This document shows, piece by piece, positions 35,337 through 44,120 of a stretch of 64,000 nt of DNA. Source of the DNA: Mangrovimicrobium sp033283265 (lineage in GTDB: Bacteria; Pseudomonadota; Gammaproteobacteria; Pseudomonadales; Halieaceae); the NCBI GenBank assembly GCA_033283265.1, contig JAWMQN010000001.1, positions 868,001 to 932,000 on the forward strand. Reading direction: 5' to 3'. Numbering within the stretch: the first letter of the stretch is position 1; every line of letters starts with the position of its first letter. The notes under the pieces were generated by a model. That model ran no database searches, was not told where the DNA came from, and saw only the letters and a program-made list of their open reading frames with translations. The position numbers and the translations under genes were made by a program.

Positions 35337-37603
35337 GCGATAACACTGCAAATACCGTGGTTCTCGGCCGCCGCCGCTTCCTGGTGACCAGTTCGGTACT
35401 CGCCGGGGGCATGCTGCTGGGCATGGGCGAGCTGGCCCGCGCCTCGGCGCAAGGGCCCTGGGCGCCGGATAAAGCCGCTCCCCGGGAAATCTCGCCCTGG
35501 ATCGAGATCACCGCGGAGGACGAGGTCATCATCCGCGTGCCGACCCCGGAGATCGGCAACGGCGCGATGACCCAGATCGCCATGAACATCACCGAGGAAC
35601 TGGGCTGCGACTGGGCGAAGGTCAGCGTCGAGTTCAGCTCCATGCACCGCAACCATGCCGAGGGCGGCGTCTATACCCGCGGCTTCCTGCCCTGGTTCGG
35701 CGGCCACGGCACCAGCGAGGAGCGCATGCAATACAACCTGCAACTGGGCGCCAGCGCCCGCGAGCGCCTGCGCGCCGCGGCGGCGCAGCGCTGGCAGGTG
35801 CCGGTGACCGAGATCAGTGCCGAAAACAGCGTGCTCAGCCACGCGGCCTCCGGCAGGCGCGCCAGCTACGGCGAGCTGGCCGCGGCGGCCGCCGGCATCA
35901 ACCTGCTGGTGGAACCCGCACTCAAGCCCCAGGACCAGTGGAGCTTCCTCGGCAAGGCCACCCCCGCCAAGCTGCACATTCCCGCGGTGGCCCGCGGCGA
36001 GGCGGTGTTCGGCATCGATGTGAAGGTCCCGGGCATGGTGCACGCGGCGCTGCAACAGGCGCCGCTGCACGGCGGCAGGTTGAAGAGCCACAAGCCCGAG
36101 GCAGTACTGAAAATGCCGGGCGTGCGCGCGGTGGTGGTGCTCGACCCGGCGCAGACCGTCGGCACACCGGTGGAGGACAAATCCACCTGGGGCTTTTCCA
36201 CCAACCAGCTCCAGCACGGCGTGGCGGTGATCGCCGATCACTACTGGCAGGCGAAGAAAGCCCTCGAGGCCCTGCCCTGCGAATGGGAAGGACCAGAGGG
36301 CAAAGCCTGGGACAATTCGGAAGAAATCTACGCCGCCACTGCCGCCCTGCACGCGGACGACCCCGGCAAGGTGCTGCGGGAATCTGGCGATGTCGCCAGT
36401 GTCACCGGAGGGCGGGTCGTCGAGCAAAGCTACTCGACCCCCTACGGCGAGAACGCCATGATGGAGCCGCTCAGCGGCACCGCGCTGGTCACCGCCGAGG
36501 GCGCGGAGGTCTGGTGCCCGACCCAGGACATGGTCCAGGCCTACTGGGTCACCATCGACGAGACCGGGCTGGCGCCGGAAAAGGTGCTCATGCACCAGAC
36601 CCTGGTCGGCGGCCGTTTCGGCCGCGGCACCCAGGCGGACGAAGTGCGCGTGCCGGTGGCCGTGGCCAGGGCCTACCCCGGCGTGCCGGTGAAAACCATC
36701 TGGTCGCGGGAGGAGTGCTTCGCCCAGGGCCGCTACCGCACACCGCTCAATACGCGCTTCAGGGCGGTGCTCGGTGAGGACGGCTATCCCCAGGCCGTCA
36801 CCTCACGGGTGTGCTATACCGGCACCCATCCGATGTTCCATCTCAACCTCGGCTACGATGACATGCCCTACTTCACCAGTGGCATCATCCCCAACGTGCA
36901 CATGTCGGCCAGCAACCTGCCGGTGAACATCATGAACGGCGCCTACCGCGGGCCCTGCTACAACAGCCACGTGTTCACGGTGGAAACCTTCATCGACGAG
37001 TGCGCCGTCGCCGCGGGCATCGACCCGCTGGAATACCGCCTGCACCTGATGTCACAGTGGGACAAGAGCTGGTCCGACTGCCTGCGGGTGGCGGCGGAGA
37101 AAGCCGGCTGGGGGCAGCAACTGCCCGCGGGTGAAGGCCTCGGCATCGCCATTTCCAACTGGCCGGCGGGCGCCATGCGCGAGGCCGGCACCGTGCTGTG
37201 TACCGCCGCGCGGGTGGCGGTGAGCAAGGCCGGCAAGCTGAGCGTGAAGCAGGTCGACGTGAGCTTCGACTGCGGCCGTGTGGGCAACGCCGACGCGGTG
37301 CGCGCGCAGATAGAGGGCGCCACCATCTTCGGCATGAACACCACCCTCAACGAGGAGCTGATGATAGAAAACGGCCGCGCGGCGGATCTCAACTTCGACC
37401 GCTACCCGATGCTGCGCATGGGCGACGACCTGCCGCAGATCAACGTGCATTTCGAGGCCCTCTCCGGGCACCCGCGCATGAACATCATCGGCGAGGCAGG
37501 GGTCGGCCCGATCGCGCCGGCCATTGGCAACGCGATCTACCAGGCTACCGGCAAACGCCTGCGCAGCACGCCCTTCCGCAAGCACGACCTGAGCTGGAGT
37601 TGA
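35333..37603 (+). CDS. Molybdopterin-binding subunit of a molybdenum hydroxylase (IorB-like)
   Basis: A 756-residue xanthine-dehydrogenase-family large subunit with an N-terminal Tat signal (RRRFLVTSSVLAGGMLLGMG, residues about 11-30), so the enzyme acts in the periplasm. MoCo-site stretches include GNGAMTQIAMNITEELG, VGGRFGRGTQADEVRVPVAV, NGAYRGPCYNSHVFTVETF and GEAGVGPIAPAIGNAIYQAT (the GEAG-type active-site glutamate). It hydroxylates a carbon next to a ring nitrogen or oxidises an aldehyde with water as oxygen source; the substrate is unknown. No dedicated maturation gene (XdhC-like) is present nearby. Confidence 0.92.
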   Translation: MSDNTANTVVLGRRRFLVTSSVLAGGMLLGMGELARASAQGPWAPDKAAPREISPWIEITAEDEVIIRVPTPEIGNGAMTQIAMNITEELGCDWAKVSVEFSSMHRNHAEGGVYTRGFLPWFGGHGTSEERMQYNLQLGASARERLRAAAAQRWQVPVTEISAENSVLSHAASGRRASYGELAAAAAGINLLVEPALKPQDQWSFLGKATPAKLHIPAVARGEAVFGIDVKVPGMVHAALQQAPLHGGRLKSHKPEAVLKMPGVRAVVVLDPAQTVGTPVEDKSTWGFSTNQLQHGVAVIADHYWQAKKALEALPCEWEGPEGKAWDNSEEIYAATAALHADDPGKVLRESGDVASVTGGRVVEQSYSTPYGENAMMEPLSGTALVTAEGAEVWCPTQDMVQAYWVTIDETGLAPEKVLMHQTLVGGRFGRGTQADEVRVPVAVARAYPGVPVKTIWSREECFAQGRYRTPLNTRFRAVLGEDGYPQAVTSRVCYTGTHPMFHLNLGYDDMPYFTSGIIPNVHMSASNLPVNIMNGAYRGPCYNSHVFTVETFIDECAVAAGIDPLEYRLHLMSQWDKSWSDCLRVAAEKAGWGQQLPAGEGLGIAISNWPAGAMREAGTVLCTAARVAVSKAGKLSVKQVDVSFDCGRVGNADAVRAQIEGATIFGMNTTLNEELMIENGRAADLNFDRYPMLRMGDDLPQINVHFEALSGHPRMNIIGEAGVGPIAPAIGNAIYQATGKRLRSTPFRKHDLSWS

Positions 37604-37650
37604 GCGCGGAACTGCCGGGGCGCTGGTGTTGTCGACATTTCATGAACTTC

Positions 37651-37696
37651 CGCGGGCGTTTTTTTGCGCACGAGGTCGAGGAATAGGACGCCCGCG
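37651..37696. promoter_or_regulatory. Spaced inverted repeat upstream of the first P450
   Basis: Perfect 9-base arms CGCGGGCGT (37651-37659) and ACGCCCGCG (37688-37696) are 28 bases apart. The left arm is followed by TTTTTT. It may be a long hairpin that ends transcription from the hydroxylase operon, or a paired regulator site; TAGTATT directly after it may be the -10 box of the P450 gene. Confidence 0.45.
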
Positions 37697-37771
37697 CTGC
37701 TAGTATTTTCACAACAACGATAAGTATTGGCTCCCGTCGGTCCGCGCACGGCGAGCAGGAGGAAAACCGCG

Positions 37772-38989
37772 ATGCAAACGCTGGAATCACTGGAACTGCC
37801 CTACCTGGCGATGGAACAGGACGAGTTCGCCGCCGAGCCCTATCACTTCTTCGCCGAGGCCCGCGAGGTGCACCCCTGGATCGCCCGCTGCGCCTTCGGC
37901 TACGTGGTGCACGACCACACCGCGATCGAGGAACTGCTGCGCATGGATGAGCACATGTGCCCGAGTTTCGACAACATCATCGAGGCCATGGGCGCGGAGA
38001 ACACCCCCTGGGGTCGTTTCACCGAGGTGCAGCTGCTCGCCCACACCGGGGAGTCCCACCGCCGCATCCGCGACATTCTCGCGCCGATGTTCACCCCCGC
38101 CGCCGCCAACCGCAACCGCACCCTGATGCGGGCGACCATGCAGAAGCTGCTCGACGAGTGGGCACCGCGGGAACATTTCGATTTCGAGGAGTTCATTTCC
38201 CACTACCCGGTCTCCGTGCTCTCCGCCATGCTCGGCGCGCCGCACGCCGAGATCCCCCGCCTGCGCCATTCGCTGGAAGCGATGGGCCTGGGCTTCAGCA
38301 TGGATCGCAATCACCTGCCCGCCCTGCAGGAAGCCATCGGCGTGCTCGACGACTTCGTCCAGGAGATGGTCGCCAACCGGCGCGCCGAGGGCGATCGCGG
38401 CGACCAGCACGACCTGCTCGATGACCTGCTGAGCGCCGCCAGCGACGGCAAGCTCTCGGACCGGGAGCTCTGGGACCTGCTGATCTTCATGTTCGTCGCC
38501 GGCTACGACACCTCGAAGAACGTCATGACCCTGATCATGCACTACCTGCTGCAGAACCCGGACAGCTACGAGCGCTGCGCCAGGGACCTGTCCTACTGCT
38601 CCAAGGTGGTGGAGGAAGTCATCCGCCTGCGCAACCCCACCATGATCTTCCGCAAACTGGCGGACGAGGTGGTGTTCCGCGATGTGCTGCTCCCTGCAGG
38701 TACCATGCTGTTCTTTGCCGCGAATATCTCCGGCCGCGACCCGCGCTATTTCGACCACGCCGACGAGTTCCTGCCGGAACGGGAAAAGAAAGCGCGCCAC
38801 GTCGCCTTTGGCCGCGGCATGCACATCTGCCTCGGCCAGTTCATCGCCCGGGCACAGATCGAGGAGGGACTGCACCTGATCGCCCAGCGCATCATCCACC
38901 CGAAGATCGTCGGCGAGGTGGGCCACCGCCCCTTCTACGGTGTCGGCGGCCTGAAGGGCCTGCCCATCGAATTCGAGGATGCCGCCTGA
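37772..38989 (+). CDS. Cytochrome P450 (first)
   Basis: A 405-residue soluble bacterial P450. I-helix FMFVAGYDTSKNVMTLIM (AGxDTS in place of the usual AGxxTT), ExxR motif VVEEVIRLRNP, and the heme-binding loop FGRGMHICLGQFIARAQIE with C353 as thiolate ligand. It needs a ferredoxin and reductase, none of which is encoded in the window. AGGAGG precedes the ATG at 37772. It likely hydroxylates an intermediate of the same pathway as the hydroxylase upstream. Confidence 0.93.
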   Translation: MQTLESLELPYLAMEQDEFAAEPYHFFAEAREVHPWIARCAFGYVVHDHTAIEELLRMDEHMCPSFDNIIEAMGAENTPWGRFTEVQLLAHTGESHRRIRDILAPMFTPAAANRNRTLMRATMQKLLDEWAPREHFDFEEFISHYPVSVLSAMLGAPHAEIPRLRHSLEAMGLGFSMDRNHLPALQEAIGVLDDFVQEMVANRRAEGDRGDQHDLLDDLLSAASDGKLSDRELWDLLIFMFVAGYDTSKNVMTLIMHYLLQNPDSYERCARDLSYCSKVVEEVIRLRNPTMIFRKLADEVVFRDVLLPAGTMLFFAANISGRDPRYFDHADEFLPEREKKARHVAFGRGMHICLGQFIARAQIEEGLHLIAQRIIHPKIVGEVGHRPFYGVGGLKGLPIEFEDAA

Positions 38990-39000
38990 GGGCGGCCAGC

Positions 39001-40335
39001 TCAGCTCGCCGGTGAACGCCGGGTGAATTTCAGCGGCAGGTTTACCAGGGTGTGGGTGGCGAGCGTCGGCAGGTAGTCGAGTTCCTCCGGCGCCACCGCC
39101 AGTTCGATGTTGTCCAGGCGGCGAATGATTTCCTGCGCCACCACCTTGATCTCCATCCGCGCCAGCGAGGCCCCGATGCACAGGTGGATTCCCGCGCCGA
39201 AGGTGAGGTGGCGGCCGGCGTTGTTGCGCTCCAGGCGCAGGCAGCCGGCCTCGGGGAATTTCGCCTCGTCGTCGTTGGCCGAGGCAAACAGCACGCACAG
39301 CTGTGACAGCGCCGGAATCTGCGTGCCACCGAGTTCGACGTCGCGCATCGCGGTGCGAAACAGGCCGTGCACCGGCGGCTTCAGGCGCAGCAACTCCTCG
39401 ACGAAACGGGTCATCACCCGCTCGTCATCCACCGCTGCCTGCAGGGTTTTCAGCAGTTCGGGATCGGTCGCCAGCACGAACAGCAGGTTGGTGATTGCCG
39501 CCGCCGTCGTGTCGTTGCCGGCGATCAGCAGCGCACGCACGCAGGAGACCTGTTCCTCGAAACTCAGCCGCGGTTTTTCGTCGTCTTCCAGCCGCGCGTG
39601 CACCAGGTCGGAGATCATGTCCTCCCGCGGCCGCGCTTCGCGCTCGCGGATGCGGGGAATGATGTAGTTCTGCAGGTCGCACATCTCCCTGGCGTTCTCC
39701 AGCATCTCCTCGCGGGTCTGCATCCTGCCGATCTGCGCCAGCAGGGCCGTGGTCCAGCTGGCGATCTTATCGGTGCCCACCTCGGCGAAATCGAAGCCCA
39801 GCTGCTCGCAGATGATCTGCGCGGTGATCGGCGCGCCGATGTCCTTCATGCCATCGGCGAAGCCGCGCTGCGCCAGCGGCTCGATGACGTCGATGACCAG
39901 CTGGCGGATGCCGGGCTCCAGGCTCTTCACCCGGTGGGCGGTGAAGGCGTTTTCCAGCAGGCGGCGCAGGCGGGTGTGCTCCGGCGGGTCGCAGGCGATG
40001 ATGTCGCGGATGAAGCCACCGCCATCGCGGTTCATGATCTCCGCGAGTTCGTCGACGAAGCCGTTGGCGTAGCGGTCCTGGTAGCCGTGTTCCAGCGAGT
40101 AGGTAATCGGGTCGCGCAGTACCGCCATCGCGTCGTCGTAGCGGCTGACCAGGTAGACGTCCAGCTGCGCGTCGTAATAGACCGGCCTCTGCTCGCGCAT
40201 CGCCCGGTAGAAGGGGTAAGGGTTGTTGCGGACCAGCGGATCGAGGCGCGACTCGGCGCCGGTAAGTTGCATCGCGGCGCCGCTGGCGGGGCAGCCCGAT
40301 GTCGCGGAGGAATTCCCGGAAGATGGATCAGTCAT
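39001..40335 (-). CDS. Cytochrome P450 (second)
   Basis: A 444-residue P450 with I-helix LLIAGNDTTAAAITNLLFVL, an ExxR region (VEELLRLKPPVHG) and heme loop TFGAGIHLCIGASLARMEIK with C386. It has an extra N-terminal 35-residue segment rich in Ser, Gly and Ala before the P450 fold. It is on the minus strand, convergent with the first P450, 11 bases away, and follows the SDR gene, so the two P450s are controlled by different promoters. Confidence 0.92.
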   Translation of the reverse strand: MTDPSSGNSSATSGCPASGAAMQLTGAESRLDPLVRNNPYPFYRAMREQRPVYYDAQLDVYLVSRYDDAMAVLRDPITYSLEHGYQDRYANGFVDELAEIMNRDGGGFIRDIIACDPPEHTRLRRLLENAFTAHRVKSLEPGIRQLVIDVIEPLAQRGFADGMKDIGAPITAQIICEQLGFDFAEVGTDKIASWTTALLAQIGRMQTREEMLENAREMCDLQNYIIPRIREREARPREDMISDLVHARLEDDEKPRLSFEEQVSCVRALLIAGNDTTAAAITNLLFVLATDPELLKTLQAAVDDERVMTRFVEELLRLKPPVHGLFRTAMRDVELGGTQIPALSQLCVLFASANDDEAKFPEAGCLRLERNNAGRHLTFGAGIHLCIGASLARMEIKVVAQEIIRRLDNIELAVAPEELDYLPTLATHTLVNLPLKFTRRSPAS

Positions 40336-40419
40336 GGCTGTGATTCCCGAACCCTGTATTACATGTCTGGCGTGCGGGCCTGGTCCGCACAATGGCTTGC
40401 GCAAGTGCGGTGAGACGGC

Positions 40420-41352
40420 TCACCGCTGCCCCTTGTAGGGCTTGATCGCCCAGGTGCGCGGGTCCGCGGCCCCCTGGGGAATGGCTGTTTCCGGCGTGCC
40501 CCGGAAAATTTCCGGCCAGCGCGCGGCCACCGTTTCGATGTCGAGGCGAGCCTCCTGGAATCCCGGCGTGGTGGCGATATACATGGAGCGCAATTCGCCA
40601 CCCACCGCCTCCACGCACTCCCCGTTGAGCGGGCAGTCCTCGTGGGCCAGCCAGGCTACCAGCGGTGACACCAGTTCCGCCGGCAGGTTGGCCTGGGCGT
40701 GCTGCAGCATCGGCGAGCTGTCTTCCTGCTGGGCACAAATCATGCGGGTAAAGGCGCCGGGATTGACCGCGTTGACCCTGATGCCGGTGCCGGCAGCTTC
40801 CGCTGCCAGGGCCCGGGTGAAAGACAGCAGGCCGCCCTTGCTGGCGCCGTAGGCCGCGAGCAGGGCGAAGCCGGTGAGCGAGCCGGAGGTGATATTGATG
40901 ATCCGCCCGTAGTCGCGCTCGCGCATTTCGCCCCACAGTGCGCGGCACAGGCGCACCGGCCCCATGAGATTGATATCGAGATGGCGCTGGAAATCCCGGT
41001 CGCTCATCTCATCGAAGGCGGCCGCAATCGAGATCGCCGCGTTGTTGACCAGGATGTCCACCGGGCCGAAGGCTTCGCGGGCGGTCTCGACAATCGCCCG
41101 GGCGCCCGCCTCGCTGGCGACACTGTTGCAGTCGGCGACCGCCCTGCCGCCACGCTGGCGGATTTCCTCCGCGACCGCCTCCGCCGAGGCGGTGCCCTGG
41201 TAGCCCGGGGTCTCCGGATCGTGGCCGATATCGTTGACCACCACATTGGCGCCGCGCGCGGCCAGCAGCAAGGCGTGGGCCCGGCCGAGGCTGGGCTTGC
41301 CCCCGGCGCCGGTAACGATTGCCGTGCGGCCGTCGAAACGGTACTCGCTCAC
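40420..41352 (-). CDS. SDR-family oxidoreductase, 310 residues
   Basis: An SDR with the variant cofactor motif TGAGGKPSLGRAHALLLAAR (about residues 15-34), NNAAISIAAAF and the catalytic YGASKGGLLSF (Tyr at about 168). The sequence GRAHALLLAARGANVVVNDIG resembles the SDR domain of peroxisomal multifunctional enzymes, which act on 3-hydroxyacyl-CoA esters; that role is inference. GTG start at 41352 with GAGGGA upstream. It precedes the second P450 on the minus strand and has promoter motif copy B about 60-85 bases upstream. Confidence 0.88.
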   Translation of the reverse strand: MSEYRFDGRTAIVTGAGGKPSLGRAHALLLAARGANVVVNDIGHDPETPGYQGTASAEAVAEEIRQRGGRAVADCNSVASEAGARAIVETAREAFGPVDILVNNAAISIAAAFDEMSDRDFQRHLDINLMGPVRLCRALWGEMRERDYGRIINITSGSLTGFALLAAYGASKGGLLSFTRALAAEAAGTGIRVNAVNPGAFTRMICAQQEDSSPMLQHAQANLPAELVSPLVAWLAHEDCPLNGECVEAVGGELRSMYIATTPGFQEARLDIETVAARWPEIFRGTPETAIPQGAADPRTWAIKPYKGQR

Positions 41353-41410
41353 TGGTATCCCTCAACGTGTTCAGTCTACTGACGCAGGCTATCCGGTCTG
41401 CTCCGGGCTT

Positions 41411-41437
41411 TCTCGACAGAAGCTGCCCGGACGTCGA
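41411..41437. promoter_or_regulatory. Conserved catabolic promoter motif, copy B
   Basis: TCTCGACAGAAGCTG at 41411-41425 plus TCGA at 41434-41437, the same 15-mer and spacing as copy A at 29871-29897. It lies in the 197-base gap between the divergent SDR gene and the small-protein/Rieske operon and could serve either or both. The AraC-type gene at 44121-45185 encodes a plausible binding protein. Confidence 0.55.
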
Positions 41438-41549
41438 TAGCACGGCGTTTACGACGACGGTGCCTGCAGATAAATGTACGCCTGATGTTGAGCACTGGCA
41501 GGGGCGCGCTGCTAGATTGAGGCTGTAAAATTTCACGAGTGGTGAGCGC

Positions 41550-41921
41550 ATGGCCGAGGTAACACTGCCGCCGGGCTTTGAACAGCTGGCAGATTTTGTC
41601 GAGGACTGGGTACTGCCCGACGCTGCCGCGCGCATGGGCAAGCGCCAGTCCAGCAGCATGGCGGAGATCCGCGCTCTCTACTGCGCACTGACCCCCGTCG
41701 GCGACCAGGCGCTGGCTTACCTCGGCCAGTTCCAGCTCGGTGAACTGCCAGCTGAGGCGGAAAACCTGCTCGGCCTGATGCTGTCGCTGGCGGAAATCGC
41801 CCCCGCGGTGGAGTGGTACGACAGCCAGGAAGTCGCCAATGGCTACCCTGTCGAGCGCATCCGCTACCTGCGGCAGATCCCCAACTTCAGCGCCCAGCCG
41901 GGTGCGGGAAGCCAGGCGTGA
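41550..41921 (+). CDS. Small protein upstream of and coupled to the Rieske oxygenase
   Basis: A 123-residue acidic, mostly helical protein without a signal peptide or cysteine motif (starts MAEVTLPPGFEQLADFVEDW; contains PAEAENLLGLMLSLAEIAPA). I do not recognise the family. Its stop overlaps the GTG start of the Rieske alpha subunit (GTGA), so the two are translationally coupled and probably work together. Size and position would fit an accessory or small subunit, but it does not look like the usual beta subunit (NTF2 fold) of ring-hydroxylating oxygenases. Confidence 0.75.
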   Translation: MAEVTLPPGFEQLADFVEDWVLPDAAARMGKRQSSSMAEIRALYCALTPVGDQALAYLGQFQLGELPAEAENLLGLMLSLAEIAPAVEWYDSQEVANGYPVERIRYLRQIPNFSAQPGAGSQA

Positions 41922-43177
41922 AAGAAGAAAAGATCCCCGTCCCGCCGATCGGCCTGACGGCGAAGTACCCGGAGCTTGGCACCGGCCCGGTGCCGACCGA
42001 CGCCTACCGCTGCCCGGAAATTTACCGCAAGGAGATCGAGGCGATCTTCAAGCGCAGCTGGTACATGATCGGCCGCGTCGAGCAGATCCCCGAACCCGGC
42101 GATTACTTCGTCTACGAGATGCCGACCTTCCGCAAGTCGCTGCTGGTCTGCCGCGACCGGGACGGCGGCGTCAACGCCTTCCACAACGTCTGCCCGCACC
42201 GCGGCAACGTGGTGGCCCACGAGGCCGCGGGAACCTGCCGCGGCGTGTTCATGTGCCGCTTCCACGGCTGGTCCTTCGACCTCACCGGCAAGCTGGCCAA
42301 CGTGCGCGATGGCGAGGGCTTCTTCGACCTCGACCGCGCCAGCATCGGCCTGAAGCCGGTGCCGATGGGCATCTGGGAGGGCTTCATCTTCGTCGCCCCG
42401 GTGGACGACCCGCCGCTTACCCTGGAGGAATACCTCGGCCAGCAGGGCGAGGACCTCGCCGGCTACCCCTGGAGCGCCTGCACCCAGAGCTACCAGTTCG
42501 AGACCGAGATCGCCTGCAACTGGAAACTGGCGGTGGACTCCCCGGCGGAGGTCTACCACATTCCCATCCTGCACCCGCAGTCGGCTGCGCCGACCATGAT
42601 GGCCTCGGGCAATCCCTTCGGCCGCCTGCTCGACGTGACCCTGCTCGGCCCCCATCGCACCAACTCCCACTACAGCGTGCAGGCGGAACCGCGGCCGGTG
42701 CAGAAGCTCGCCTACATGCACGCCGCCGCGGCACAGAACGTGGTCAGGGATGCCCTGGATTTCGAGATGCCCCCGGGCATCAACCGCACCCGCGACGAGA
42801 ACTGGAGCGTCGACCTGGTGATGTTTTTCCCCGGCCTCGCCTTCACCGTCTCCGCCGGCATGTACACCGCGCACCAGGTCTGGCCGCTGGCCCACAACCG
42901 CTGCCTCTACCAGCAGAGGGTTTTCGTGCGCCCGGCGCGCAACGCCGCCGAGCGTTTCGGCCAGGAAAACACCATGGTCGAGTTCCGCGACGTGGTGATG
43001 GAGGACCTGAGTACGCTGGAGCACATACAGCGGGCCCTGGACTGCGGCCAGATCGAGCAGTTCCACTACCACGATCACGAACTCGCCCTGCGCCACAATC
43101 ACAAGGTATCTTCCGCGGCCGTGGCAGCCTGGGAGCGCGAACAATCAGCACCGAGCCAAGGAAGCAGCAAACCATGA
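41918..43177 (+). CDS. Rieske non-heme iron oxygenase, alpha subunit
   Basis: A 419-residue ring-hydroxylating oxygenase alpha subunit. The Rieske [2Fe-2S] ligands are CPHRGNV and CRFHGWSFD (about residues 89-123). The mononuclear iron site is in the NWKLAVDSPAEVYHIPILH region (H-x4-H at about 211-216), and the C-terminal domain is of normal length. It uses O2 and electrons to mono- or dihydroxylate its substrate, or to demethylate it. GTG start at 41918 by coupling to the small gene upstream. No ferredoxin or reductase partner is nearby. Confidence 0.92.
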   Translation: MKEEKIPVPPIGLTAKYPELGTGPVPTDAYRCPEIYRKEIEAIFKRSWYMIGRVEQIPEPGDYFVYEMPTFRKSLLVCRDRDGGVNAFHNVCPHRGNVVAHEAAGTCRGVFMCRFHGWSFDLTGKLANVRDGEGFFDLDRASIGLKPVPMGIWEGFIFVAPVDDPPLTLEEYLGQQGEDLAGYPWSACTQSYQFETEIACNWKLAVDSPAEVYHIPILHPQSAAPTMMASGNPFGRLLDVTLLGPHRTNSHYSVQAEPRPVQKLAYMHAAAAQNVVRDALDFEMPPGINRTRDENWSVDLVMFFPGLAFTVSAGMYTAHQVWPLAHNRCLYQQRVFVRPARNAAERFGQENTMVEFRDVVMEDLSTLEHIQRALDCGQIEQFHYHDHELALRHNHKVSSAAVAAWEREQSAPSQGSSKP

Positions 43178-44001
43178 CCTCCTCATCACACAGCGATTCC
43201 GACCTTCCCTGCCGCAGCGTCACCGCGGAGGAGATCGCCTTCTACGAAAACAACGGCTGGGTAAAACTCAGGGCTTTCCTGCGGCCCGAGATCGTCGCCA
43301 CCCTGCTGCAGCGCGGCGTGGCGCTGATGGGTGAGGATGGTGTCAGCAACGAGGACTTCGGCATCCGCCAGCCCTACTTCAACCCCTTCCCCTGCGGCGG
43401 GCTGCAGGTGGCGGAGATCCGCCCCATGCTGCTCGGGGTCGCCGCCGCGGCGAAACAGCTGATGAACCGCAAGTCCGGCACCGGGGTGCGCTACTTCTTC
43501 GATACTTTCGTGCCCAAACTTCCCGCGGGCAAGGCCTCGCCCCGCGGCGGCAACGGCCCGACCAGTTTCCACCAGGACTTCATCACTTTCGCCATGGACC
43601 GTTCCGGCGGCATGCAGTTCTGGATTCCGCTGGAGGCCTGCGGGCCGGAGAAAGGCACCATGTCCTTCATCAACGGCTCGCATAAAATGGGCGTGCTCGG
43701 CAACTACACCGCCTACGAGGGCCGCGATATCACCGAAGTCTGGCCCGAGCTCGAGGACTACGAGGTCTCCGAGGCGATGACCTACGAGGTCGGCGATGTC
43801 ACCGTGCACAACCACCTCACCGTTCACGGCGCCGGGGCAAATACCTCCGACGAGCCGCGCTGGGCCATGATCACCTCCATGCTGCCCGCCGATGCCCACT
43901 GGAACGGCGCACCGCCGGAAGCCTTCGACCCCGCCCACCTGAAACCCTACCAGTTGCTCGACGAAGAGCGCTTTCCGACTCTTGCGGCGGGCAGCACCTG
44001 A
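43174..44001 (+). CDS. Phytanoyl-CoA dioxygenase (PhyH) family protein
   Basis: A 275-residue Fe(II)/2-oxoglutarate-dependent oxygenase. Iron ligands HxD are visible in TSFHQDFITFAMDRS (about residues 131-145), the distal histidine in VTVHNHLTVHGAGANTS (about 208-224), with the arginine for 2-oxoglutarate shortly after (DEPRWAMITS). It hydroxylates its substrate while decarboxylating 2-oxoglutarate. AAGGAAG precedes the ATG, which overlaps the Rieske stop by 4 bases, so the two oxygenases are made together. Confidence 0.9.
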   Translation: MTSSSHSDSDLPCRSVTAEEIAFYENNGWVKLRAFLRPEIVATLLQRGVALMGEDGVSNEDFGIRQPYFNPFPCGGLQVAEIRPMLLGVAAAAKQLMNRKSGTGVRYFFDTFVPKLPAGKASPRGGNGPTSFHQDFITFAMDRSGGMQFWIPLEACGPEKGTMSFINGSHKMGVLGNYTAYEGRDITEVWPELEDYEVSEAMTYEVGDVTVHNHLTVHGAGANTSDEPRWAMITSMLPADAHWNGAPPEAFDPAHLKPYQLLDEERFPTLAAGST

Positions 44002-44120
44002 GCGGTTGCACAGCAATCGGCGGGGGGCTAAGCTAGACGGCCATAACAATAGCCACGGCCTTGCCAGGCGTGTTCCGGTGTCCCCGCCGGCACCTGTCGC
44101 GAGCGGCCGGGAGGACAACC

